Positions 15,331 to 22,875 of a DNA stretch of 50,088 nucleotides are shown here, one piece after another (the stretch's first letter is position 1; the number at the start of each line of letters is the position of its first letter). This stretch comes from a virus. A program made the position numbers and the translations under genes. Under the pieces are notes generated by a model. It did no database searches, had not been told where the DNA came from, and was given only the letters and a program-made list of their open reading frames with translations. The DNA is taken from IMG/VR virus record IMGVR_UViG_3300028809_000019, positions 1 to 50,088 of that record; one strand, 5' to 3'.

Positions 15331-15684
15331 GTGCCGATTAAGAGAACCTTTAGACACGATTGGGCGCCCGGTTCCCGCCGTCGCGAGTATGACGGATATG
15401 CGATCAGCCCCGACAGCCCCTTTACGGTCTTCAAAGACCAGTCGGACGGGCGGTGGACGGTCGGTCACGAGCGGTCGGGGCTCGCTATCAATATGCTGAT
15501 CCCGCCGAAGCTCATGCGGTCAAAATTGCGGCTCCTTATGTGGCTGGAAGACATGGCGCGCGACATGCCGCTCGAGGTCGCCATGCTCGGTCTGGTCGAG
15601 TCGTCGGCCATGCTGTTCGGCGACGAGTTCCACGAATACGCGCAGTCATTGCTGGACTGGTCGGGGCGGTACGAGTGCATATGA
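15331..15684 (+). CDS. Hypothetical protein, first gene of rightward early operon
   Basis: The protein has 117 residues. The start is a GTG with AGGGAG 7 bases upstream. The sequence has an N-terminal basic part (IKRTFRHDWAPGSRRREYDG), a central beta segment and a helical C-terminal half (RLLMWLEDMARDMPLEVAM). It overlaps the next gene as ATGA. No family is recognised. Confidence 0.65.
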   Translation: MPIKRTFRHDWAPGSRRREYDGYAISPDSPFTVFKDQSDGRWTVGHERSGLAINMLIPPKLMRSKLRLLMWLEDMARDMPLEVAMLGLVESSAMLFGDEFHEYAQSLLDWSGRYECI

Positions 15685-16448
15685 TCGAGCGGGACGCAAG
15701 CGGCGTAGCGCATATTGTCGCCCTGTCCGGCGGCCACGACTCGACAATTATGTCGTTCTTGCTGAAGGAACGCGAACCCCGCCCGTATAATTATGTTTGC
15801 ACTCCGACCGGCGACGAGTTGCCCGAAATGTTCGGTTTCTGGAAGTGGCTCGGCTCGGACGAAGGGCTTGGTCGTCGATTGATTCCAATAATGAACGGAA
15901 CGTTGGCGTCGGTGATTGCCGATAATAAAACGCTCCCGAATTTCCGGCGACGGTTCTGCACGCGGATCCTGAAAATCGAGCCGTACCGTAAATTTCTAAT
16001 TGCTACGGCGGCCGAAGGTCCGGTCGTTTCGTATGTCGGATTATGGCACGACGAGCCGGGGCGTGCTGGCGGCGCGTATGCGGATATCGAAGGCGTCGAA
16101 ATGCGCTTCCCGCTGCGCGATTGGGAAATGGGCGAAACTGAAGTCCAGGCCGGTCTAGCCGAACGCGGCATTAAATGCCCAAACCGTACCGACTGCGCGC
16201 GCTGCTACCATCAGCGAATCGGCGAATGGTGGGAATTATGGTGGCATCATCGCGACCTTTGGGACTCGGCGGTCGCTGACGAACAAAAATATGGGGAGAC
16301 TTATCGAACGCCGGGTCGCGATAGCTGGCCCGCCGCGCTGATCGACCTGCAAACCCTGTTCGAACAAGGGACGTGGCCCGACATATCGCTTCAACGGATG
16401 GTCCGCGAGCGCCAGCAAAGCGGCTCTTGTAGGGTTTGTTCGCTATGA
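15681..16448 (+). CDS. PAPS reductase/DndC-like adenine nucleotide hydrolase family protein
   Basis: The protein has 255 residues. The PP-loop motif ALSGGHDSTIMSFLL (about 14-28) defines the adenine nucleotide alpha-hydrolase superfamily, which includes PAPS reductase and the DNA phosphorothioation protein DndC. Further support comes from TPTGDELPEMFGFW, RRFCTRILKIEPYRKFL (a conserved Cys-x(3)-K-x-x-P pattern) and Cys pairs in CPNRTDCARCYHQR and the terminal CRVCSL, which could hold an iron-sulfur cluster. The substrate cannot be read. Its place between early genes and the helicase favours a nucleic-acid or nucleotide modification role over sulfur assimilation. Confidence 0.8.
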   Translation: MIERDASGVAHIVALSGGHDSTIMSFLLKEREPRPYNYVCTPTGDELPEMFGFWKWLGSDEGLGRRLIPIMNGTLASVIADNKTLPNFRRRFCTRILKIEPYRKFLIATAAEGPVVSYVGLWHDEPGRAGGAYADIEGVEMRFPLRDWEMGETEVQAGLAERGIKCPNRTDCARCYHQRIGEWWELWWHHRDLWDSAVADEQKYGETYRTPGRDSWPAALIDLQTLFEQGTWPDISLQRMVRERQQSGSCRVCSL

Positions 16449-16598
16449 GCCGCGGGGAGTTTTTTTGCCAAATTGGCCGAACTGGAAAATTTCGCGGAAC
16501 AGCGGGCCGACACGTACCCGGAATATTCTGCCGAACGGGGGACGTGGAGTCGCGTTGCGCAATGCCTAGACCAAGCGCGCCGGGAGTTTCCCGAATGA
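16445..16598 (+). pseudogene. Small gene with a one-base frameshift in a run of seven T
   Basis: An ATG at 16445 overlaps the upstream TGA as ATGA, and a TGA at 16596 overlaps the helicase ATG as ATGA, exactly the packing used elsewhere. Between them the frame breaks at TTTTTTT (16460-16466). With one T removed (or a +1/-2 slip) the ORF reads MSRGEFFAKLAELENFAEQR and continues ADTYPEYSAERGTWSRVAQC to a 50-residue acidic helical protein. Either the run contains a sequencing or assembly error, the gene is decaying, or slippage is used. It is not a confident single-frame CDS as given. Confidence 0.65.
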
Positions 16599-18358
16599 TC
16601 CTGCGGCCATATCAGTCCGACATTACCAGCGAAGTCCGCCTATGGTGGGAACTCGGCCATAAAGTCGTCTGCGTCCAGCTGTCGACCGGCGGCGGCAAGA
16701 CTCCGATCCTGTCCGATCTGATCAACAATCACGGGGGGTTCGTTTGTGCCATTGCGCATCGTGATCGACTCGTAGAGCAGATTAGTTTGACGCTCGCCAA
16801 GGCCGGAATACGCCACGATCTAATCTGTTCGGACCGGTCGAAGAAGCTGATCGCCAAAAAGCACGTCCGCAAGCTCGGGCAATGCTTTTACGTGCCGGGC
16901 GCCCGCTGCCGGGTCGCATCGATCGACACGCTTGTCCGCGCCAAGGGGATCGACAAGTGGGCCGCGCAGGTCACGCTGTGGGTTGTCGACGAGGCGCACC
17001 ATCTGCTCCGCGCGAACAAATGGGGCCGCGGGCTCGAGCATTTTACCCATCCCCAATGCCACGGCCTGATGCTGACCGCCACGCCTGGACGGCCCGATCG
17101 GAAGGGACTCGGCAGGCACCGCAAGGGCTGCAACGGCGGGCCGTGCGAGGGGTGCGGCGATGGGCTGGCCGACGCGCTGGTTATCGGTCCGCCGATGCGC
17201 TGGCTGATCGACGAAGGGTATCTGTGCGACTATGACGTGGTTTGCCCGCCGACCGATCTTGTGGCGGCCGAAGCGCCGCGCGGGTCCGATGGCGACCTGA
17301 CGCGCGATCAGGTCCGCGAGGCCGAACGCGCCAGCCATATCGTCGGCGACATTCCGTCCCACTATCTCGAATGGGCGAAGGGTCTGTCGGGCGTTACGTT
17401 CGTCGGGTCGATCGAGACGGCAACCGACGTCGTGCGGTCGTTCAGAGAACGCGGCGTACCAGCGGAACTGATAACCGGCGATACTGACCCGACCGTTCGT
17501 GACCATATTTTCGAGAAGGCCGAAAGCGGCGAGATCCTGCAAATTGTGGCGGTCGACGTGATCAGCGAGGGCGTGGATATCCCAGCCCTGCAGGTCGGTT
17601 CGTTCGGGCGGTTGACCTGCTCGCATATCGTCTGGCTGCAGCAGTTGGGCCGCCTGCTCCGTCCGATCTATGCGCCGGGGTTCGATCTGGCGACTCGCAT
17701 GGGCCGACTGGCCGCTATCGCCGCGTCAAAGAAACCGAAGGCGCTGTTGATCGACCATATCGGCGGGTTCTGCAATCCATCGCTCGGACCGCCCGACAAG
17801 CCGCGGGTCTGGTCGCTCGAGCCGGGCGAGTCGCGCCAGGCGGCGGCCGATCCGGACGACATACCGAACCGCGTTTGCCTCAATCCCGACCCGCTACCGT
17901 CAGGCCGGCGGTGCTTCGCGCCTTATCCGCGCACGATGCGTAAATGTCCGAAATGCGGCTGGCACCCCGAACCGGCCAGTCGGGCCGCTCCTGAACATGT
18001 TGACGGCGATCTGCAACTGATGGACCCCGACGCGCTGGCAATCCTGCAGGGGCGGGTCATTCCGACGGATATGGACCGGACGACGCATGACGCGCAGCAA
18101 CTGGCCAAGGGCGCGCGGCCGGAATGGCTCGGGCGGCACTGGCGGAATTATGAGGCGACCAGTACGGCGCAATTGGCGCTGCGGGACGCGATGGACCGAT
18201 GGGCTGGCCGACTACACGCTGAGGGGCGGGCGGACTATGAGATTCAACGCGCATTCTATCTGGGGTACGGGGTGGACGTCGTGTCCGCGCAGTCGCTCGG
18301 GGCGGCGGACGCTACGGCCCTCAAATTGCGTATTGACGGTTCGGTCAATGGCCGCTAG
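16595..18358 (+). CDS. SF2 DEAH-box helicase
   Basis: This 587-residue superfamily 2 helicase is likely to be involved in phage DNA replication or recombination. Motifs in order: Walker A STGGGKT (about 29-35), Walker B DEAH (about 131-134), motif III TATPGR, a Cys/His-rich insertion CNGGPCEGCGDG after motif III, motif V region VISEGVDIPAL and motif VI QQLGRLLRP. A Cys pair near the C-terminus (CPKCGWHPEP) forms a second possible zinc site. The start at 16595 has CGGGAG 8 bases upstream and begins ILRPYQSDI, the usual Q-motif position. The last codons also encode the next promoter's operator. Confidence 0.92.
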   Translation: MILRPYQSDITSEVRLWWELGHKVVCVQLSTGGGKTPILSDLINNHGGFVCAIAHRDRLVEQISLTLAKAGIRHDLICSDRSKKLIAKKHVRKLGQCFYVPGARCRVASIDTLVRAKGIDKWAAQVTLWVVDEAHHLLRANKWGRGLEHFTHPQCHGLMLTATPGRPDRKGLGRHRKGCNGGPCEGCGDGLADALVIGPPMRWLIDEGYLCDYDVVCPPTDLVAAEAPRGSDGDLTRDQVREAERASHIVGDIPSHYLEWAKGLSGVTFVGSIETATDVVRSFRERGVPAELITGDTDPTVRDHIFEKAESGEILQIVAVDVISEGVDIPALQVGSFGRLTCSHIVWLQQLGRLLRPIYAPGFDLATRMGRLAAIAASKKPKALLIDHIGGFCNPSLGPPDKPRVWSLEPGESRQAAADPDDIPNRVCLNPDPLPSGRRCFAPYPRTMRKCPKCGWHPEPASRAAPEHVDGDLQLMDPDALAILQGRVIPTDMDRTTHDAQQLAKGARPEWLGRHWRNYEATSTAQLALRDAMDRWAGRLHAEGRADYEIQRAFYLGYGVDVVSAQSLGAADATALKLRIDGSVNGR

Positions 18359-18361
18359 GGC
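18332..18361 (+). promoter_or_regulatory. Early-type rightward promoter with operator
   Basis: The operator ATTGAC-GGTTCG-GTCAAT is at 18332-18349. The -35 is TTGACG (18333-18338), the spacer 17 bases and the -10 TAGGGC (18356-18361), preceded by GCCGC. The TAG of the -10 is the stop codon of the helicase gene. It matches the Caulobacter-type TTGACGG, 14 bases, GCTA pattern. Confidence 0.75.
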
Positions 18362-18386
18362 TGATCGTATTTAGGGAGACTTAAAG

Positions 18387-18587
18387 ATGAGTCGAGAATT
18401 TATGGTCCTGATCGTTCCCGAGCCTTCGGAAGATGCGATCGATTTGGACGACTCGCCGGCCCGCATTTTCATGCGATTTACCGAACCGCCCAGCGACGAC
18501 TTTCTGGGTCGACTGGCCGACGGAAATCCGGGTCACCGCGTTTACTGCCTGATGGGCGCGTCCTCTTGGTATTCGGGGCGGACATGA
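18387..18587 (+). CDS. Small acidic hypothetical protein
   Basis: This 66-residue protein, first of the operon after the 18332 promoter, has AGGGAGAC 7 bases upstream of its ATG. It begins MSREFMVLIVPEPSEDAID and is acidic throughout its first half. No family, signal or membrane segment is recognised. Confidence 0.65.
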   Translation: MSREFMVLIVPEPSEDAIDLDDSPARIFMRFTEPPSDDFLGRLADGNPGHRVYCLMGASSWYSGRT

Positions 18588-18609
18588 CCATATTTAAAGG
18601 AGACGAAAA

Positions 18610-19245
18610 ATGACCAACAGAGCTTTTCATAACGACACGTCGCTGGCTGTAACTGTCCGTACGCAGGTAGCCGACCACACGGTAGCCGACGAGATTATCC
18701 AAGGGAAATATTGGGAGAAAGGCAAAGGCTGCTTTATCGGCTGTATTGCCCATGGTTCGGACCCGTCGATCGTCGAGCAACTGACGGGCTTTCCGCTTAT
18801 GCTGACGAAACTGGCGGAAGGTATTTTCGAAAGCCTGCCGAACGAAGTGGCCAAAGGTTTCCCGCAGCGAATTATCGAAGCGCCTCGCATCGGCGCGGAC
18901 TTGTCGCTCGTGTCGTGGAAATTTCTGCATTGGCTGATTGACGACGTTCTGACGGAACATGCGGACGACAAGACTCGCGCGGCCTGCTCGCCGGCTCTTG
19001 AAATCGTTGCGGCAAAATCACGTGGTGAAGAAGTTTCTTCCGATGCCGCCGCCCGCGCCGCCGATGCCGCCGATGCCGCCGCCTATGCCGCCGCCTATGC
19101 CGCCGATGCCGCCGCCCGTGCCGCCCGTGCCGCCCGTGCCGCCGCCCGCGCCGCCGATGCCGCCGCCCGTGCCGCCGATGCCGCCGATGCCGCCGCCCGA
19201 ATCCGGCAGGCTGATAAACTGGTCGAACTACTAGGTGCGGCGTGA
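18610..19245 (+). CDS. Protein with long Ala-Asp/Arg repeat tail
   Basis: The protein has 211 residues. Residues 1-138 form an ordinary domain (GCFIGCIAHGSDPSIVEQL, GFPLMLTKLAEGIFESLP, FLHWLIDDVL) resembling phage proteins annotated as hypothetical beside helicases. From about 145 to 198 the sequence is a pentad-like repeat of Ala with Asp, Arg or Tyr (AARAADAADAAAYAAAYAAD), then RIRQADKLVELLGAA. Comparable repeat tails occur in many phage and bacterial proteins and would form long right-handed or helical stacks. AAAGGAGAC precedes the ATG. Function unknown. Confidence 0.75.
   Translation: MTNRAFHNDTSLAVTVRTQVADHTVADEIIQGKYWEKGKGCFIGCIAHGSDPSIVEQLTGFPLMLTKLAEGIFESLPNEVAKGFPQRIIEAPRIGADLSLVSWKFLHWLIDDVLTEHADDKTRAACSPALEIVAAKSRGEEVSSDAAARAADAADAAAYAAAYAADAAARAARAARAAARAADAAARAADAADAAARIRQADKLVELLGAA
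19043..19198 (+). repeat. GCC-rich trinucleotide/pentadecamer repeat
   Basis: The coding DNA of the Ala-rich tail consists of near-identical units such as gccgccgatgccgcc and gccgcccgtgccgcc. Units differ at the codons for Asp, Arg and Tyr only. Such arrays change length readily by slippage. Confidence 0.85.
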
Positions 19246-19466
19246 TGAAAGCCGCCATCAAAGACGCGTATATCGCCAAGCTCCAACAGCATTATCCGAC
19301 GCTCTATCTGCCGGGGTCCCGTCCGCTCGATCTGGCCGTAATGGCCGCCGACCGGGCGCTGGCCGGCGCGCTCAAACTGGAAGGCGAATGTTGGTCGGCC
19401 GCCGTCGAGGACGTTACGGGCCTGACGCGCTGGACGATGGCCGACCTTGCGAGGTTGCCGGAATGA
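19245..19466 (+). CDS. Small hypothetical protein
   Basis: This protein of 73 residues (74 if the adjacent GTG at 19242 is used) begins MKAAIKDAYIAKLQQHYPTL. The start overlaps the upstream TGA (TGATG). The middle ALAGALKLEGECWSAAVED is helical. The stop overlaps the next start as ATGA. The phrase GECWSAAVEDVTGL suggests a short nucleic-acid-associated protein, but no family is recognised. Confidence 0.65.
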   Translation: MKAAIKDAYIAKLQQHYPTLYLPGSRPLDLAVMAADRALAGALKLEGECWSAAVEDVTGLTRWTMADLARLPE

Positions 19467-19834
19467 GTTGGGCGAGCGACATTCTGCAGGCGTTGGAAAA
19501 CGGCCCGATGACCAATGCGCAATTGCAGACGGCAACGGGCATACGGTCCGCCAACATATCGAGCATTTGCAATTATTTGATCCGTAACGGGCGGATCCGC
19601 CGAGTCGATAGCGAAAAACCCGGTCGGGGCTATCCCGCCACCTACGCCACAACGGGCAAGCCCCCGCCGATAAAGAGCCTTACTCGGCTTCGCGCAACGA
19701 ACGCCGGGCTGCTAGAGGCGACGAGCCGCGCGCTGAAAATTCTAGAACGTAATCTCCATCGGCAAACCGAGAAATGCGACGACGCGGTAACGATCCTTCG
19801 TAAGGCGCTCTCCGATTATGGGGACTTGACGTGA
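19463..19834 (+). CDS. Winged-helix DNA-binding protein
   Basis: The protein has 123 residues. Residues 5-50 (DILQALENGPMTNAQLQTAT, then GIRSANISSICNYLIRNGRI and RRV) have the helix-turn-helix and wing arrangement of MarR/LexA-like winged helices. The C-terminal half is a helix (LEATSRALKILERNLHRQTE) that could dimerise. It is a candidate phage transcription regulator in the rightward early region. ATGA overlap with the upstream gene; GTGA overlap with the next. Confidence 0.7.
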   Translation: MSWASDILQALENGPMTNAQLQTATGIRSANISSICNYLIRNGRIRRVDSEKPGRGYPATYATTGKPPPIKSLTRLRATNAGLLEATSRALKILERNLHRQTEKCDDAVTILRKALSDYGDLT

Positions 19835-20109
19835 CGAGGGGTATCGTCCGCCCGATGGACTCGGCGCCTCGCACCGACGGCACGCGTATTCTGGTCCGTG
19901 TCGCGCAACTCGGTTCGATCCTTTTTCAACGCGAGCCCCGACCGCACCCCAAATATGGTTGGTTTAAGCTGAACGGCTGGGCCTGGCAGGAATGCTGGTT
20001 CGACGGCACGCATTGGCAACCGTGGTCCGGCAATTACGCCACGAAGTCGACTGGCGCTTGGCCCGACGATTTTGACTATGTGTCCGGTTGGTCCGAGTTG
20101 CCCGCATGA
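19831..20109 (+). CDS. DUF551-like small protein
   Basis: This 92-residue protein starts with GTG in a GTGA overlap. The N-terminal PMDSAPRTDGTRILVRV and the Trp-rich middle GWAWQECWFDGTHWQPW match the small beta domain found in many phage proteins (often labelled DUF551 or similar). It probably binds no cofactor; no catalytic residues are evident. Confidence 0.6.
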   Translation: MTRGIVRPMDSAPRTDGTRILVRVAQLGSILFQREPRPHPKYGWFKLNGWAWQECWFDGTHWQPWSGNYATKSTGAWPDDFDYVSGWSELPA

Positions 20110-20522
20110 GCGAGTCAGCCAATCAAAATCACATACGGCGCGTCCAGCACGACAAGGGCGATCGGCTCTATCGCAATAACCGCGGCGTGCTGAAAAACGA
20201 GAACGGCGTGCCTGTCCGTTACGGTCTGGCCAACTCGTCCAAAGAGGAAGCCGAGGTGCTTAAACCGGGCGACCTGATCGGCTGGGAGACGAGGCTAGTG
20301 ACCCCCGATATGGTCGGCACGCATGTTGCCGTTTTCAAGTCGATCGAGGTCAAGCCGGATGGCTGGAAACCGCCGGGCGTCGGGCCGATCAAAGACGCGC
20401 GCGGAAAGCTGACCGCTTACGGGCATTTTCTCGGTCAGAAAAATTGGGCGGATTTAGTGAACGACGAGGGCGGTATCGCCGGCTTTATGATCGATCCGGA
20501 TAGAGGGTTTGAACAGCTATGA
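20106..20522 (+). CDS. VRR-NUC domain nuclease
   Basis: The protein has 138 residues. The pattern VRYGLANSS, KPGDLIGWETRLVTPDM (D of the PD-(D/E)XK core), VAVFKSIEVKPDG (E-x-K) and GHFLGQKNWADLVNDEGG fits the stand-alone VRR-NUC family of PD-(D/E)XK nucleases. In phages these lie beside helicases and polymerases and are thought to act on branched DNA. The helicase gene is about 1.7 kb upstream in the same direction. ATGA overlaps at both ends. Confidence 0.85.
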   Translation: MSESANQNHIRRVQHDKGDRLYRNNRGVLKNENGVPVRYGLANSSKEEAEVLKPGDLIGWETRLVTPDMVGTHVAVFKSIEVKPDGWKPPGVGPIKDARGKLTAYGHFLGQKNWADLVNDEGGIAGFMIDPDRGFEQL

Positions 20523-20749
20523 GTATTATCCAGAATATCGAAGAATTTACGGCCGCTCGCCAAGCCGTCGAAGCGCATTGCATGTGTGCGCGGATCGAAG
20601 ACGCGGCGGGGAAACTGATCGTCTATTATCCCGAAGGGGACTTCCGGACGGCGGGTCTGCGGATCGATCGAAATGCCGTTATGCTGCGGCGGGCTCTTGA
20701 AATTATGGAACGCGAATGGCTCGCTTCGTTTCCGGGTGCCGCGTCGTGA
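20519..20749 (+). CDS. Small hypothetical protein
   Basis: This 76-residue protein begins MSIIQNIEEFTAARQAVEAH and contains a Cys pair (CMCA). It overlaps the nuclease stop as ATGA and its stop overlaps the methyltransferase start as GTGA. No family is recognised. Confidence 0.65.
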   Translation: MSIIQNIEEFTAARQAVEAHCMCARIEDAAGKLIVYYPEGDFRTAGLRIDRNAVMLRRALEIMEREWLASFPGAAS

Positions 20750-22131
20750 CTTGGGAACTGCACGAAATGGACTGTCGGCTCGCTATGGGGATGTTGATGG
20801 ATGCTGATAGCGTCGACAGTATCGTCTGCGATCCGCCTTATGGATTGAGCAAGGAACCGGACATGGCCGAGGTCTTGACGCACTGGCTGGCGGGCGACGA
20901 CTATGTGCATACCGGCTCGGGTTTTATGGGCAAGTCCTGGGACTCGTTCGTCCCCGGTCCGTCGGTATGGCGCGAAGCCTATCGCGTCCTGAAGCCCGGC
21001 GGTCATCTGGTCGCTTTTTTCGGGACGCGCACTTACGATCTGGGCGTGCTGGCGTTGCGCTTGGCGGGGTTCGAAATTCGCGATCAGCTTGCTTGGGTTT
21101 TTGGGTCAGGATTCCCGAAATCGCATGACGTGTCGAAGGGTATTGATAAGGCGCTCGGCGCGGAGCGGGCGAAGGTTGCTCCGCGTTCCGTCATTGGTCA
21201 TCAGCGCAATATCGGCAACCGCCGGCCCTATATGGACGACCCGGACCATCAGACCGACTCCGACGAACCTGCGAGCCCCGAAGCGGCCCAATGGCAAGGA
21301 TGGGGAACGGCGCTCAAACCGGCATACGAACCGATCGTCCTTGCCCGCAAGCCGCTGGTCGGGACGGTCGCGCGGAACGTCCTGTCGCATGGTACGGGGG
21401 CGCTTAATATCGATGGGTGTCGGGTGGGCGACGAGGGCGGCACGAAGGCCGTAAATCACGTCAAAAAAGCTGATGGTCGTTTGGAACGATGGGACGAACA
21501 GTTTGCGGGGGCGCGCAACGAAATTGAGTCGATCGGCAAGGGGAGGTGGCCTGCAAATTTTGCCCATGATGGAAGTCCGGAAGTGCTGGCGGAATTTCCC
21601 GTAACCGGCGCATCCAAGGCAACTCGCGGCCGGCGGACGGGCAAGTCCGCCGGGGTTCTCGGTGAATTTGCCGGACAGGACGACGTGACGATGGGCCACG
21701 ACGATCAGGGCGGGTCGGCTGCGCGCTTTTTCTATTGCGCCAAGGCCAGCAAGTCGGACCGTAACGAAGGGCTCGACGATCTGCCCGAGCAGCCCAGCGC
21801 CGCCAGTGAGTTTCGCCCGAACCACACTGCCAAAGCCGAAGCGGGCGAGGATGGCAACCCCTATGGCCGCTGGTCGCCCGTGCGCAATAATCACGCTACG
21901 GTAAAACCTACGGCCCTGATGCAATGGTTGGTTCGGCTCGTCACCCCGCCCGGCGGAACGGTCCTAGATCCGTTTACGGGTTCGGGCAGCACCGGCGTTG
22001 CGTGCGCTCGGGAAGGCTTTTCGTTTATTGGGTGCGAGATGACCACCGAGTACGTGCCGATCATTCGGGGACGGGTCGGCTACGCGTACGACAAGGCTGC
22101 GAGAGTTGACCATGCCGTCAATAGCCGCTAA
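20746..22131 (+). CDS. DNA N6-adenine or N4-cytosine methyltransferase
   Basis: The protein has 461 residues. Motif IV DPPYGLS (about 31-37) comes before motif I DPFTGSGSTGVAC (about 407-419), the order of beta-class amino-methyltransferases such as CcrM. GEVFMGKSWDSF-type text, PGGHLVAFFGTR and KPTALMQWLVRLVTPPGGTV are further family features. A long middle part (about 150-370) is the target-recognition region; the target cannot be deduced. It probably protects phage DNA from restriction, complementing the C5 enzyme at 733. The GTG start overlaps the upstream TGA; longer upstream ORF sequence would bury the previous gene. The stop codon is part of the next promoter. Confidence 0.9.
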   Translation: MTWELHEMDCRLAMGMLMDADSVDSIVCDPPYGLSKEPDMAEVLTHWLAGDDYVHTGSGFMGKSWDSFVPGPSVWREAYRVLKPGGHLVAFFGTRTYDLGVLALRLAGFEIRDQLAWVFGSGFPKSHDVSKGIDKALGAERAKVAPRSVIGHQRNIGNRRPYMDDPDHQTDSDEPASPEAAQWQGWGTALKPAYEPIVLARKPLVGTVARNVLSHGTGALNIDGCRVGDEGGTKAVNHVKKADGRLERWDEQFAGARNEIESIGKGRWPANFAHDGSPEVLAEFPVTGASKATRGRRTGKSAGVLGEFAGQDDVTMGHDDQGGSAARFFYCAKASKSDRNEGLDDLPEQPSAASEFRPNHTAKAEAGEDGNPYGRWSPVRNNHATVKPTALMQWLVRLVTPPGGTVLDPFTGSGSTGVACAREGFSFIGCEMTTEYVPIIRGRVGYAYDKAARVDHAVNSR

Positions 22132-22134
22132 GTC
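22105..22134 (+). promoter_or_regulatory. Early-type rightward promoter with operator
   Basis: The operator GTTGAC-CATGCC-GTCAAT is at 22105-22122. The -35 is TTGACC (22106-22111), the spacer 17 bases and the -10 TAAGTC (22129-22134), preceded by GCCGC. The TAA of the -10 is the stop codon of the methyltransferase gene, as at 18356. Confidence 0.75.
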
Positions 22135-22159
22135 TGCGCGAACCAACGGAGGCCAGACC

Positions 22160-22507
22160 ATGACGACCACGATTGATATTGACCCCCGCAACCACGAGCG
22201 GGACGCGGCGATCCTTGACGGGGCGCGTCGCCTTATCCGCAAGGAAGGACTCGAGCAGTTGCGGCGGGCCAAGCTCGCCAAATACGCCGGGATCAGTCCG
22301 ACCAGCGTTAATAATTTCGGACGGACCAGCCTGTCCAGCACGACGGCGGACCCTGCCGACGGTGGCTATCGCTCGCGGATCCTCAAAGTCCTGATGAAAC
22401 AGGCCGTCACCGATCGCGACATCGTCCTGATCGGCGCGGGGCTGGTCGATGGCTGTCTGTCGGCGGACGATCTGGACGGCGAGTTGCGCGCTATTATGGG
22501 GGTTTGA
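22160..22507 (+). CDS. TetR-like helix-turn-helix protein, candidate repressor
   Basis: The protein has 115 residues. Residues 15-60 (ILDGARRLIRKEGLEQLRRA, KLAKYAGISPTSVNNFGR) resemble the N-terminal DNA-binding domain of TetR-type regulators, with the turn AGIS and recognition helix TSVNNF. The remaining 55 residues are too short for a full ligand-binding domain. It is the first gene behind an operator-bearing promoter (22105), so autoregulation through the ATTGAC-N6-GTCAAT palindrome is an attractive inference. The ATG at 22160 has CGGAGG 8 bases upstream. Confidence 0.65.
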   Translation: MTTTIDIDPRNHERDAAILDGARRLIRKEGLEQLRRAKLAKYAGISPTSVNNFGRTSLSSTTADPADGGYRSRILKVLMKQAVTDRDIVLIGAGLVDGCLSADDLDGELRAIMGV

Positions 22508-22510
22508 CCG

Positions 22511-22690
22511 ATGGCCTATGCCGCCAACACGACGGTCCCGCTGGAATATCAGACTGGTCGTGCGGGTCCGCTGTTGCTGACCGAAGATACGGACGACGAT
22601 TACGGCTGCGAATATTGTCGGAATGACGGGCGACTTGTCGACGGCCGTTGTCCGAAGTGTGGTGCCGAATATTGGGATGACGAAGAATAG
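22511..22690 (+). CDS. Small zinc-ribbon protein
   Basis: This 59-residue ORF starts three bases after the HTH gene. It has an acidic centre (TEDTDDDYG) and two Cys pairs, CEYC and CPKC, spaced as in a rubredoxin-like zinc ribbon, ending GAEYWDDEE. It may act with the upstream regulator or with RNA polymerase, but this is inferred from size and position alone. Confidence 0.65.
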   Translation: MAYAANTTVPLEYQTGRAGPLLLTEDTDDDYGCEYCRNDGRLVDGRCPKCGAEYWDDEE

Positions 22691-22754
22691 GGGCGACCCC
22701 CCGTCCGCAGATTGATCGCCCCGACCATCCGTGCGCCCAGGGAGTAAACGCAAA

Positions 22755-22865
22755 GTGGCTGACCGAGACGTAGCACGGTTGACACTATTAGGTCTATCGG
22801 GGATTAAGGGCGGGCGGGGCGAGAATGCCGTTCTCTGCCGCCGCCCTGACCAACTACGTAGATGA
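22755..22865 (+). CDS. Possible 36-residue protein
   Basis: A GTG-start ORF preceded by GGGAG at 12 bases encodes MADRDVARLTLLGLSGIKGG then RGENAVLCRRPDQLRR. The spacing to the ribosome binding site is long and the composition is unremarkable. It fills most of the gap between two Cys-rich genes. Low confidence. Confidence 0.35.
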   Translation: MADRDVARLTLLGLSGIKGGRGENAVLCRRPDQLRR

Positions 22866-22875
22866 AGGATACGCT

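Noticed and set aside
19043-19198. CRISPR-like repeat array
   Set aside because: Units are contiguous codons of an Ala-rich protein without unique spacers.
22689-22722. Hairpin GGGGCGA/TCGCCCC after the zinc-ribbon gene
   Set aside because: Seven-pair stem with a long loop and no T-run; not convincing as a terminator.
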